Source of the DNA: Oxyruncus cristatus
Taxonomy: Eukaryota; Chordata; Aves; Passeriformes; Cotingidae
Direction of reading: 5' to 3'
Length of the DNA stretch: 64,000 nucleotides
NCBI GenBank assembly: GCA_013399855.1
Contig: VXAY01005593.1
Coordinates: forward strand, 620,001 to 684,000
Shown piece by piece: positions 1-11,616 of the stretch. The notes under the pieces are model-generated. The model saw only the letters and a list, made by a program, of their open reading frames with translations, was not told where the DNA came from and searched no databases. A program made the translations under genes and the position numbers. Every line of letters begins with the position of its first letter. Within the stretch, counting starts at the first letter, position 1.

Positions 1-860
1 TTCAGAGGCTGTGGTGCCCCCATTATCCCTATTCTCCCCATTTTTAGCCCTTACTAACCATGAATGAGCCATAAACATGTAGTGAGATGCTTACAGTCTC
101 TGTGCTGGCATAGGTGATGGCCTTGAAAGCTATGCAGTAGGTCTGTAGATACACTTGACATAACACTTCTGCTCATAATTGATGGCTTGCTCCTTAATTT
201 CATATCCTAGACCATACCCTTCTAATCAGAACACTCCCAGGAACCACCATCCAGCTTGTCAAAAGTCTCTCCCACCAGCTGGACCATCACTGGCCATGCA
301 GACAACATGACCTGGTTTGTCAGCCTATCAAGATGTAACGTGAAATTAGGCTCAGCCCAGACAAAATAATTACTGTTTGCACAAAGGGTAGTGCTCCCCA
401 TGAGGCCATATAACCTGCCTCAAATGTAATTTAACAGACCAAAATCAAATAAGATATATCAAATTAAAGCATGCAGCTAATGCATGCAAACTCTAAAACG
501 AATTTGGATTATAAACAGGCAGTAAGACTGAATAGCTGGTTTCTTCATCCATGAGGGAAGTACACTAAATAATACAAGGAAAAAAAAATCAAGGAGATCT
601 TTTTATTTTGAGTGTTGATAGGGATGTTAGATGGCAGGTGAAGGTTATTTTTTTATCTAAGCCATTTTCCACTAACTGTATATTCTTGTAGTTAGAAAAC
701 ATCAGTTAGAAGTCTCTTTATATTTTGAAAACAAGGTATTAGCATAAGAAGCTTTGTTAGATACAGCAGGAAGATAAATCATCTTTGCAGTGCTAGCCAT
801 TAGCCTGTCATGACCATGATTTACAGGGATTTCCTTTTATATAAGTGTTTCTTTTAAAAG

Positions 861-949
861 CACTCAGAGTTTACAGAGCAGGAGACGAAGCGGCAGGAGA
901 TGAATGCTCTGGAATATCACGGTTTCGATACGAGTGTTTCTTACAGCAA
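861..949 (+). other. Exon-like CpG-bearing block of unknown identity
   Basis: These 89 bases are flanked by ...TTTTAAAAG on the left and the good donor-like GTAAGA on the right. Two of the three forward frames are open throughout: the frame starting at 861 (HSEFTEQETKRQEMNALEYH, then more) and the frame starting at 863 (LRVYRAGDEAAGDECS, then more). The block has several CpGs in an otherwise CpG-poor region. Neither translation matches the AGBL1 catalytic domain, and neither ends in the phase needed to join directly to the exon at 11436. It could be an alternative or non-coding exon, an exon of another transcript, or chance. I do not recognise the protein. Confidence 0.15.
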
Positions 950-3900
950 GTAAGAAAGGAGCTCATGCTGTGGATTGTACAGGCTGTAGAGAGTGGCTGA
1001 GCTTCATCAGAAGGGTTCTGTGGCAGGGTCAATTGAAAAAGTTTGAAGTTCTGTGGGGGAAGTGTTGGGGTGAAAATTCAGGAAGGCGTCGGGATTGAGG
1101 AAATGTCACAGTATTAGATTTGTGAAGTTAGTCTGTGTACTGCACATCAGAAATTCAAACTGATTAGTAGCCATCACTTGTGCTGTTAAATTATTTGCCT
1201 AAAAGAACCTGCTGGAGAATTTTTTTAATAAACTGAATATCACTCACGAAACAATGAAATTAAGAACAAAAAGCTCTCTTACGTGACAACTCCCACTTTT
1301 GCAGTGATACATGGAGTGTTGAGGAAGGACATCACATGTTCCACTTCTGTTCCTTCTGGGACTGCCAAGACTGTTTGGCAGCCTGACTCCTTTAGTCATG
1401 AGTACTTTTATCTGTACTTTGTAACAACTTGTGGGGATAAAAGAACATTTTTTTCATCTCCCTTGCCTTCCTGCCATCTTATTTCTTCAAACAGACTAGT
1501 CTTCCTAGTTGACATTCCGCTCCCTGTAGTGATTGATGTAGACAGACATCATCCATTAGACATCATTTTGCTATCATCTGAAGGGAAGAACTTATTGACC
1601 AGAGACAGCAACTGCGTAGTGTCTTACCACATACTGTTTGAAATCTCTGCATGTTATCTATTTTATTCAGTGGCAAATTTCATTCCACCTAGTTTTGTCA
1701 AGTATTCTGGGATTCTGATTGTGCTATATGAGCCTGACTCCTTCTTCATCCTTGGGGTGTTTCCATAGCAGAACTGCTTGAAAAGAATGTGGTATGAACT
1801 TCAAGGTTCATATCTGTTATTTTCCTTGGTAAACTTATGTTCTGCTTGTGGTCTGTCACCCAACATTGGTTGGGCCAATGTCAGTTTGGCTCTCACAATG
1901 ATCGGATTGAAAGACCTCTTTTGTTGATACTTTATCTTGTTCAGATGTTTGGGCAGTTCATTGAAGACCTTGCCATGAAGACAAAATTCACTAGTTCAAA
2001 TTTGGAGACAGTTTTTACCTTATCTGTCTCTTGTTTGTGAAAGCAAGAATTTCCTTTGGGATCAGCTCTGGGTAATATAATTCCAAGATTCAGGATAGAC
2101 TTGGACAGCAGTGATGTAAAAATCAATTTAGTGATGCCACAAATTAGGTCAACCTGCAGAAGGTCCTTTACTGTGAAATTGTTGACATAGTGAAGTGTTA
2201 GAAGACGTTTTCATAGACTCTGTTTTCTTTACTTTTTCTGAGGTTTTTTCTTTTTTGTATAAAACAAAACCACACCATTTAAAACTCTAATAATTTGCTT
2301 AGTACAGGAGAAGTACAGAATAATATTTTTAAGAAACATTCCCTGCTAGAATATTTCTGGAGCAATGGAGTGATAAATATCAAATCAAGTGAAGACCAAG
2401 AATTTAATTTTTCCCATTGGAGGCAATCTGTGATGCTTTTTATCTTAACAAAAATTGATATTTTATCCCTCTGACAATGAGAGGCTCTGATTGTACTTCC
2501 TTTATTATATATTTTATTTCTTTCAAGTCATTCCCTGAGGAAGACCTCAAGTCAGAGGCAGAGATGGATCTGTGCCTCTTAAAAGCACAATATGTATTTA
2601 AGAATAATGCTGCAGGTGGTACTAGGTGGTTTTAAATCTGTTCTGTAATAGGTAGTAAAGAGCTTTTTGTTATAAGCTATAGAATTTGGTTTTTTGAGGA
2701 GCAGAACAGCTTGAAGTACTGCACAATAGATAACTTGTTTATCTGTTAAATTTGACTGTTATTCCCAGTGGTGAAAGAGATGCTGACAGATGCTCTGTTT
2801 TTCCATGCCCATTTTAGGGCTAACAGGCCCCTGTGCAAGTCCTAAGTTGATTTTTAGCCTACTGCAGTCACAGAAAGACTGGACAAAACATTGAGGTCTT
2901 CACACAACTTTTTACCATTCCTCTCCTGCCTGGATTCCCAGAAGGAGATTTTCTGGCAAAATAAGGGCTTCTCAACTGGATCCATTGAAGTTAGTAAAGC
3001 AAACAAATGCCTGTTGGGTTATTTGTGTCTCCAGCTACTGCAAGATTGCTGTGTGCAGAATGACTTCTTGTGCTCTGGGCAATGTGGTTTTAATGTTAAC
3101 TTCTACCTCTCCACAGGGAAGACTCTTTAGTGTAACTCACTGATATTCAGCCTAAATGTGCCTTTGTGGAGTTTCATCCCATTAACCCTGGATTCACCCG
3201 AGCTGAGTGCTCTGAGTTATTCTTCTCACTCATGTGCCTGCTCTTGAAGCAATGGCAGTGAAGGGCCTGGGGTATTCTACTGGGGGGTAAAGGCTGTCTC
3301 TCTTGCAGGCAGGAGACATGGCTTGAGGATCGCTCACCACGTGAAAGCCATTTACTCCTGGAGTGTGTTCTGGGGGCATCCCCTCTGCGAGTGACTCCTG
3401 CTCCAGACTGTCCATCTGCTGCCCTTAATTTCTGCACAGAAGCTATTAGTGCCATCCACAGAGCAGGGGACATGGCTGGAGGGCAGCTCATGCTTCAGAG
3501 TTCACAGCTCAGTGATGCTCTGCCCTGTAGGTGCAAAGGCAGATTGATCCCGTCAGGGATCAGATAATCGTAGATTTCTCTGGTGGGGGACCTAACTAGA
3601 AAGTCCAGTTGTTGCTCTTGCACTGTTGAAATGTACCTTGCAAATGAGAAAGATGAGCTGTGAGGAGTGGGTAGAATGAAATGTAAAAGCAAGGGGTGAA
3701 AATATTGCTGGTTTGGAGCTGAAGCCTTATTAAAGTCCTGTCTGTCCTATTTGGGGAAATTCTTTCTAAAGTATCATATGTCACCAAAATCCCATTAAAC
3801 TGTCACATAAATTATCAGGGTTTCCTTTTTCCATCACTGTGGATTACCCAGGGAGATATTTTTATGACAATGGAAGCTTTTTCCGTCTGCTCCTCCTGCC

Positions 3901-5341
3901 TGATTTCATTTCAGATGAAATCCTTCTCTCAGAAAACAGCCCATGGATTTTATAGCTCTACGGATCTCTGCACTCTGCCTGTTACAGCAGTTATCCTGCA
4001 GGTCTCTGCTGCACTTATCTCCTGCCTGCACCTTCCTTTAGTCATGGGACAGTTTAGGGCAATGCTGCCACTTCTCTAGTCATACTAAATGAGACCACAG
4101 TACAGTCTGTTTTGATCGATCTCTGTTCCAGTGTCTTCCAGTCTTCTGAGCATCTGCTGCCTGATTCTCTTTGAAGGTCAGTGTTATCTTCACACAAAAA
4201 CCCCAGAAGGTGAAATTCATATATACCTAACTTGAAAACACTACTTTTCTCTACTTGCCATGTCTCAGAAGGCTTGCATCTCTGCAAGACAGTCTATGTT
4301 TTTCCCATGCTGACTGAAAAACATACGGGTTGATGGTCTGGCCATGGCAGTACAAAATACTTGAGTATCTGAAATTGCCTGCTGCCACAGAACAAATAAA
4401 GGCCATAATGTGTGTGTTACAGAAGCAGGGGATGGGACATCCTTGCCTGCCTTTTGACAGATAATCTGGAGCTCCCTACATCAGCTAGCTAGATCATGTG
4501 CTGGAGCTGATCTTAGTGGTTGCTTTTTAGGCCTTTCAAGAGGCACATACACAGAAGCTGAGAACTGATACTCTTAAGGATAGTAGAAGCACTTTGGAAG
4601 ATCATTACTAATGAAAGAAAACCCACTAATTATATTACTCCAGTCTTAAATTTGTATGACTGTCACTAATTGAGCAGGCAAGGCAGAACTTTTCAGAAAT
4701 AATTCTGACCTGTGTGTGGGAAGAAGCCCAAATGATGTCATAATATCATGATGAAATATTTCTGATCAGTCACTAGTGGCTAAAGGTTAACATGTTTCAA
4801 AGTGTGTAATATTAAATAGTAAATAGACACCTTGCATCAGAGACCACAGGAGATGGCCAAAGTGCCTTGTGGACTGGAGTGGTGCTTCCAGCAGCTCTGA
4901 GAACACAGAGCTAATTCCAGAGGAGTAGGACAAATCATGGGCTGAACTGCTAAAGGGGGAGCTAGCATGGCTTATGGCTATAGGCCTCGTGCTGGCACTG
5001 TTCTGGGCAAGTGGACTGACTTGATGCAGGACTTCATGAACAAGGACCTAGTGGGAAGTAGGGCAAATGTGCTGGCACAGCAGTGAAGGCAGTTGGGTCA
5101 CTAAAGGCTGGCTTAGCTGATGGCAACTTGTTTTTCTTTTTATGCAACCTAGTCCCAGTGGACAGTGAGGACAACTGATTGCAGTCTCTTTCTATAGCAG
5201 CCTTTTGCAATTTAAAGGTTATGTTCTTCCTTTCTGTTCATCTTTGCTTTCTGTGTCTGAAATCTGTTTTCTCCGATTTTTCTGCTGAAGTTAGGACTCC
5301 TGAACCTTCTGCCTTTTTAATGGCCTCTTCAGTTTTCATCA

Positions 5342-5944
5342 TCAAACAAGTTTTAAAATTATAGTGGACAACAGTGGGCACAGCACTGCAGCTGTTTGGT
5401 TTTGCTCAGTGGGTTGAGCAGAGCAAAGCGTCAGCATTCCTTGCCTTAGCTGTGCCGTTGCCTGATAGTAAGTCCCAGGAGAGCTGCCCTTTTTGCAACT
5501 GCTTTGCATCACTAACTCATCTGCTACAATTCCCTGATCTTTCTTGGCAGTACTTCTTCCCAACCAGCTGTCTCCCATCTTGGTTTCATGCCCTTGGAAT
5601 CTGGTTGAGGGGAGTAGACGGGCAGCAGACTGAGCGCAGATGTGGGAGGTGCACCAAGGTAGAGGAGCTCCTCTGCTAGTGACAGCTCTGGGTGGAGGTA
5701 AATGCAAGGTCACTTGCTTGTTAGCAGAATAATAATGTACCTGCACGGTTTCAGTTTTAAAGTGGATGACATTTGAGCAGCTCAGATGGTGTGAAGAAGG
5801 AGACAGGATATGCCAGTGAATGTTGAGTTGGCATATCCAGAAATGGATGATGCAGTGGTTGGGCATTTCAGCTACACAAATGCGGGTGCACACACTTGTG
5901 ATGGGGATGTTAGTAAATTCAGTAAAAACTGAAATAAATTGCAA
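5342..5944 (-). other. Longest open frame in the window (200 codons), probably not a gene
   Basis: The minus-strand frame is open for 200 codons from an ATG at 5944, and a plus-strand 101-codon frame overlaps it. The translation has no recognisable domain, signal peptide or regular membrane segment, and there is no promoter-like or CpG-rich sequence beside it. A frame of this length is uncommon by chance in 64 kb but not impossible, and this stretch is less A/T-rich than its surroundings, which lowers stop-codon density. Recorded as an unexplained frame only. Confidence 0.08.
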
Positions 5945-8900
5945 AAGGTTATAGTAGGTTTTCCATGGGTGTAGGTTCTGAAAATAAGGTTCAGTTGTTC
6001 CCCAATCTTCCCCAAGATGTACACTTCGATTTGAACAGGAATTAGTTCACTTGGGTTTCCTTTGTTTTCAGTCACACAGAAGGTCCTGATCAACAATGGT
6101 AGTGCTTCATGCTGCCTTCAGAGCTTGGGAATTTGGAAGCTCACCCAAAACAGACCTGACAGCTTGCTTACCAATTTCCTGGAGTTAAAACCTAGCAGTA
6201 GTAGGATGTCAAGCTGAACTGAGACTGAGCAGTCTGTACTCATATTCAGCTCCTTGATCATCTGATTTGAGGTGAATGAATTCATAAAACACATACACAA
6301 ACCGAGGTTGCCAAGCAACTTGCGGTCTGAAATTTCCCCACCAAGTTATGAAGGTAGAGAACAAGCAGCTGAGATGATTTGTAATTTCACTTCTTTGCTA
6401 TAGGTAACAGTAATAATACATATAATATAGACCTATTCAAGAAAGGAAGAGCTCATTGATAATTCTGGAAAACAACAGCAGATCCTGCTAGACTGTATTT
6501 TACCTCTGTCTTGAAGATGTGTCTGCTTTTGGAGCATTTAGCCAAAAATAGGGTCAGCAAGGAGACAGCAATATGAGGTAAGGGGGGAACAGGGAGGAAA
6601 GAATTATTTTGTCTTAAGGCAACTGAAAGACTGACTACTAGTGGAAAAGGTTTTTAGGAGGGGGGAAAAAAATATCTGACACAGATTTTGCCTGAGATAA
6701 GTCTCATGTTTTCTGTGATGTCAGTATTTGATGCTTTTTACAAACATACTTTAATATATTCATTGTACATCACACCATATCCTGCCTTCTCTCTGGCTTT
6801 GCATAACTATGCAGCCTTGGGCAGATCAGATATATCCAGGACAGGATGCAGCTGTGACATGGAAAAACTACATGATGGTCCTCCTGTTTACCCATCATTT
6901 ACTGACAGAATACCCTGTACTGGACACAGCTAATTAAGTAGGAAGGGAGAGTTTTGCTTTCTTGGTTTTTATTCACTGTATTCTGAGGTAAACTTGACCC
7001 TTTGATTTGTGTAACAGTCACGACAGTGATGCTGTACTTGGGCATAAAGCAGAAAAAGAAGCCCGTGTCTTAATGGCCTTGGGCTTGTGTAAAGTGAAGA
7101 GAGGTATACAGAGGCACAGCCAGAAAAATTTCAGTCAAGACCTGGATCTAGGTTGAACTTCTCACATTCTGTGTATATAATCTCCTTTGACTTCTTAAAA
7201 AATCGTAGCCCTGTGTTGTTTTGGTGCCCTGTGCCTTTAAAAATGGCCTGGCTCAAATCTGAGCTTGAAATAATTTAGAACAGCAGCCCAGGTCAGGGCA
7301 TCTGGAACTGCATTTCTTTTCCTTTCTGTGCTACTCATGATGAAGGGCACTGCTGTGCTAATGGGGTTTTGTTCCTTTCTTTCAGGCTTCTCTTTCCCCA
7401 ACTGATGTCACGATTAGTGACATGAAAGTCACTCCTTAGTGAACCTTAGTGATATCATGACTAGAGAAGGATCCTGAGAGGCAAGAGATTAAGTAGCAAG
7501 TTAGCAGGACGGGAAGAACAAAGCTCTTATTTTCATGCATAAATCCACAGTCAAAAATGAGTGAAGAGAAGGAGAGATGGGAATTAGGTGATACATTAGT
7601 TAAATTATTATTCAAAGATTCTTTACTCGAAGTTTTGCGGGGCATTCTTTAATCTCTCACCTTGGGTATTGCTGGTGCCATGTTATATTCCAGGCATGTC
7701 AAAATGTAACACAGTGTGAGGAGACATGATTTGTTGGGTAAGGCTTTATGTAGCATGAAAAGGTTCCTCTACTTTCCCTCTTCATTATTTACATTCCCAG
7801 AGAAGGTTATGTGTCATGTGGGCTTTGCAGAGATAAATGGCTAACCTCAGCTTTTTGGCAGCTTCCCGAGAACTTGGGGGGGAGCTGCCTAAGCGTTGGC
7901 CTGAGGATTCTGCAGACTTAAGCTCAGTTCTGGTCCTGGAAGGAGATATATGAGAGGACATAAGGCTGTGTGTTCGGAAGATAGGTGCAGCAGGGCACAG
8001 TACAAGGGGCTCTGAAACAGCACAGAGAGAAAGGCAGCTGGGCACCAATATAAACCACTCAGCTGTACTGAGTGGTACTGAGGTGGTCTGGTCAGGACTG
8101 CAGTTATGGGGGTGTTGGAAGTCAGGAAGGAAGGGAAGCAGGTGAACTGCATGGAGAGATCTTGGCTGGTGTTATCAGCTGAGTGCAGAGTGTAGCTGGT
8201 CAGTGCTTTGTCCACGACTTTCATGAGCTCTAATGCTAATTGGAGTTAGCACAATAATTCCGAGGCAGACAAGTAACTGGATATGCTGTAAAACATAGTT
8301 TTGGGTGACTCCTGCTGTTCTCCAGGTGCTTTAAGGGTAGCAAGTTTTATGGCCATGTCATCAGCTCTTTGCTCTATTTGCTGCTTCGTTAGTTTTCATG
8401 CTGGGAGCACTCTGGGGGAGCAGCATTAGGATATGGGATTTGGCTGTGATGGCTCCTGTGAAGGGAACAGGCAGTTAACAAGCTCTGTGGTTTCCTTGCT
8501 TGTACGTACCTTGGTTATGACTCTCTTGTGGTGGGATGTCAGAGCTGAGGATGTGCTTGGCAGGAAGGGATCTTTGAAATGAAGCTTTAACTGGAATAGA
8601 GAGATTTCCTTGGCTGGACCTGCGCACTATTGGGTCCTCCACTGTCACCCACAGGGAAACAGTGTAGGTGATCTCTGGTCTCTCCCCCTGCCCTCCTATT
8701 TCCTGAGTTTTAAGATCTGGAAGCTCCAGAAGCTTTTCCAACACTGAATATAAGCAAGATGAGCTTGACTTTGGTGACCCTTCAGAGGAAAAGCAGAACT
8801 CAAGTCTCTGTCAGTCCCATGCTATTGCAATTAGCAGAATTATGGCAAACTATTCTGGGTTTCTAACATGAGAAAGTCTTTGCTTAGAGTTTTTTATTTT

Positions 8901-9658
8901 TCTTATTTTGACTGGGGAAAGAACTTCTCAATTAAGATGCTGCGCTCTCTCCCAGTATACAGAAGAGGTAAGAGTTGTTAAGGCTGTATTCATCAATTGC
9001 AAAAGAGAGCACGTTTTATTTTGTTCTGTGCTATTTACAGCTGTTGTCCATTAGAAGTCCTCAGGAGTCTCATTCCCAGCTACAACTGCACAGCCCTGTA
9101 AGTTTAGCTCAGCAATGAGCCTGCAAAACAGCACTAAATCATGGTGATGGGGAAAAAGAAGAAAATGTTTGGAGAAGGCAAAATGCAGCTGATGTCCTTG
9201 TGAAGGCTAGTTTTTGTCTGTTGTTATTTTAAAACATTATTAAGGTACATGGTAATGCGCAATTAGCTGGAGCAGAACAGAAATAGTGTACTCCAATTTT
9301 GGGGGGGAAAAAAAAGAATCAGAATGGCTAGTAGTTCTGCAGCAGCTAAAGGAATCTTTTGCAATCTGTAAGTGCCTAAGGCATTTATGTATAAACATTG
9401 ATCCAAATGTACTAATCCCCAGTATGGTGTGGTGTAAGAGTGATAAAAGCCTAATAAGTGGCTATTGAGAAACAGAGTCCCAGTTGCTTTACTGGACCAG
9501 AAGGTGATTGCTCTGCATGAGCTCTTTGAGCTGAGAAAGCAGTTCACTCTTCTAGTGCCCACCAACTGCTTACGAGGAAAGCATGGAAGTATGGAGGTAT
9601 TGAGGGGGGATTGTTTCCAAACCTGAGTACATCCCTGTAAGATGGAACTAAATTGTGC

Positions 9659-9721
9659 TGTAATGTATATACAGCACATATACAGTATATACAATGAGCA
9701 GAACCGTGCAGAATATACAGC
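9659..9721. repeat. Short degenerate ATATACAG repeat
   Basis: The motif ATATACAG, or its variant ATATACAA, occurs four times within about 60 bases (TGTATATACAGC, CATATACAGTATATACAA, then AATATACAG). The copies are irregularly spaced, so this looks like a decayed simple repeat. It has no evident function. Confidence 0.5.
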
Positions 9722-11435
9722 TAAGGAGAAAATTAATGCTTATTCCTTGTTTGACTGTGAAATGAGAAATTTCACCTGTATTCTCAGCTCTGTTACAGCC
9801 CTTGGTTTGTCAGACAAGTAGCTAAACAGCACTTTAATACCATCTACATTTTTGGAGTGGTGTTCCACCTTCCTGTCTTGCTTTAATTGATTAATGATTT
9901 GTAAAGCATTTGGAAACTGAAGGGCGGCTTTGGGACCTAAGAAAAAAGGCATGTAACTTGCTAATTCAACACTTGTTTACAAGGGTGCTCAGCTGAGGCC
10001 TTTTGTTTTCTGTCCTGTTACCTCCCTCAAGCCTCTCCGTTGGGGCCCCTCAGTTCATGAAGGGAACAGAGCCTGAGCTCTGACGTTGCCTGATAGAGCA
10101 GGACAAACCTATCCTGGCCCTGCTGTGATGCCCTGACAGATAATGCTTTCCACTAAAGTAAATCTGTCAGGTTGACTTGTGACAACGGCCTGAGATAGTG
10201 AATGCTCACAAAAGGATCATTTTAAGACAGATAATTGCTTTCTCCTTTCCTTTTATTTTCTGAGCCTGGCAGGTGTCTCCTTCTGCCTCCTCCTGTTTCC
10301 TTGGCCCATCCGTGGAGTATGCTCAGCACAGATGGGATCTTCAAAGAATCTGCTGTCAAACTTAGTTTTTTTCCTAAGCATATGTACGCCAAGAGTTTTG
10401 GAGGCTTGTAACTAGACCAAATGTGTTTAGTGTTTTTTTCACAGGAACAGCAAATAACATATCTGATAACAAGGAAACTTTTGCTGTTAAGTTGCAAGTC
10501 TGCTTTGAAACAGGATGAGTAAAGATTACCAATGAACTTTTTAGTCGGAAGTTGGTTTATTTTTTCTGTTTACGAAAAAGCAACCCCCCAAAACCTTTCC
10601 CCTACCCCAAATTAACACAACTTATGCTTCCCATGCCAAATGTGTTGCTGGAAACAGCTGAACTCTTCTAGTTGCAACTTGAAAATCAGCTTTGCCAATC
10701 TGAGCATCTCTATTACATAAAACTGAAAAATATCTTTCCACCAAACATAACAGCCTGTCTTAACTATGTGCATTGTTATTTCTACTTTTTGTTGGATGGT
10801 TATGAAATAATGGTTAGCTTTGAGTACTCAACTTCTGCAGCTTATCTGATGAACTTATTAATGAATTTTCTTTAATTATATCAGTTTAGCTTGCTTAATT
10901 ATGATTTTGACCTTACAGCACAGGTTTGTGCCAGAGATCAGGCAGCTTCCATGTCCTTGGAGCCCTTATGGGTGGGCAGATCTGCTTCGATATTTATAAA
11001 ATTGTGAATTGGTAATGGTGAAATACTGAAAGTAGAGCAGGACCTTAGAAAATAATTTCTAGCTGGCTTTTAAACCTTAATGAAGCTTGATCGGATCAAA
11101 CTTCCAAGAATTGCTAGAAAGCATGCTGGTGCCATTTGGAGAGGCAGTAACCTGCACATACAGAATGCTCTCCAATGGCACATTGTATCTGTAGGGTGTC
11201 ACAGAATAGACAAGCAAGGGGATCAGATGAAACTGGCACTGTGCTGGTTCTAAGGACCAAATCTGTGATCCGTTGACAAATAGCACCTTGAGGAAATGCC
11301 TGGACCACTTAGGGATGTATCTTCCTTAAAATATGTTTCAGATTGTTAAATCAAAAGGAATAAAATCTACTCGCAAAGGTGTTATTCAGAGAAAGGTCCT
11401 GTTCAGTTTTGGGATGGTTTTGGTTTGTTTTCCAG

Positions 11436-11616
11436 GCAGTCGTCCTTACGTGTTCCTAACAGCCCGTGTTCACCCTGGTGAGAGCAACGCAAGCTGGGTG
11501 ATGAAGGGGACCCTGGAGTTCCTTGTGAGCAGTGATCCCATCGCTGATCTCCTGCGGAAATGCTTTATTTTCAAGATTGTGCCCATGCTTAATCCTGATG
11601 GAGTCATCAATGGCAA
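11436..11616 (+). CDS. AGBL1: AGBL1 (CCP4) coding exon: first zinc-binding segment of the carboxypeptidase domain
   Basis: This exon encodes about 60 residues of the M14 cytosolic carboxypeptidase domain. It carries the HPGE motif, with His at 11471-11473 and Glu at 11480-11482, which supply two of the three zinc ligands in this family, followed by SNASWVMKG and NPDGVING. The acceptor is the T-rich ...TTTTCCAG before 11436 and the donor is CAA|GTGAGT. The exon starts with the last two bases of a codon. If the previous exon ends in C, the junction reads R-S-R-P-Y, which fits the FR-x-RPY pattern of CCP1 and CCP4. An alternative acceptor four bases downstream (GCAG|T) is possible but fits less well. 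It ends in phase 2, and its AA joins the C of the next exon to make Asn. [11 protein letters not shown] favours AGBL1 over AGTPBP1, whose equivalent is closer to GTLEYLMS. The family assignment is very secure; the paralogue call rests on remembered sequences. Confidence 0.93.

Larger units (their letters stand above)
1..11435 (+). other. AGBL1 intron (or 5' flank of first visible exon), no recognised gene
   Basis: This is upstream of the first recognisable AGBL1 exon. I searched both strands by eye for the preceding catalytic-domain segments (the HYPYTY and NPCPLVTITA-like motifs of the family) and did not find them, so this is most likely one intron continuing past the left edge. It holds chance open frames, short homopolymers and an exon-like 89-base block near 861. 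No CR1 tail, tRNA or CpG island was seen. Confidence 0.7.

Noticed and set aside
1283..1768. 161-codon + strand open frame
   Set aside because: No recognisable domain. The composition is rich in Phe, Ser and Leu, as expected from T-rich DNA, and nothing links it to a promoter or splice structure. Probably chance.
3160..3520. G/C-richer block with overlapping minus-strand frames, considered as an exon or CpG island
   Set aside because: The frames overlap without a family match, CpG density is low, and no convincing paired splice sites fit a frame.
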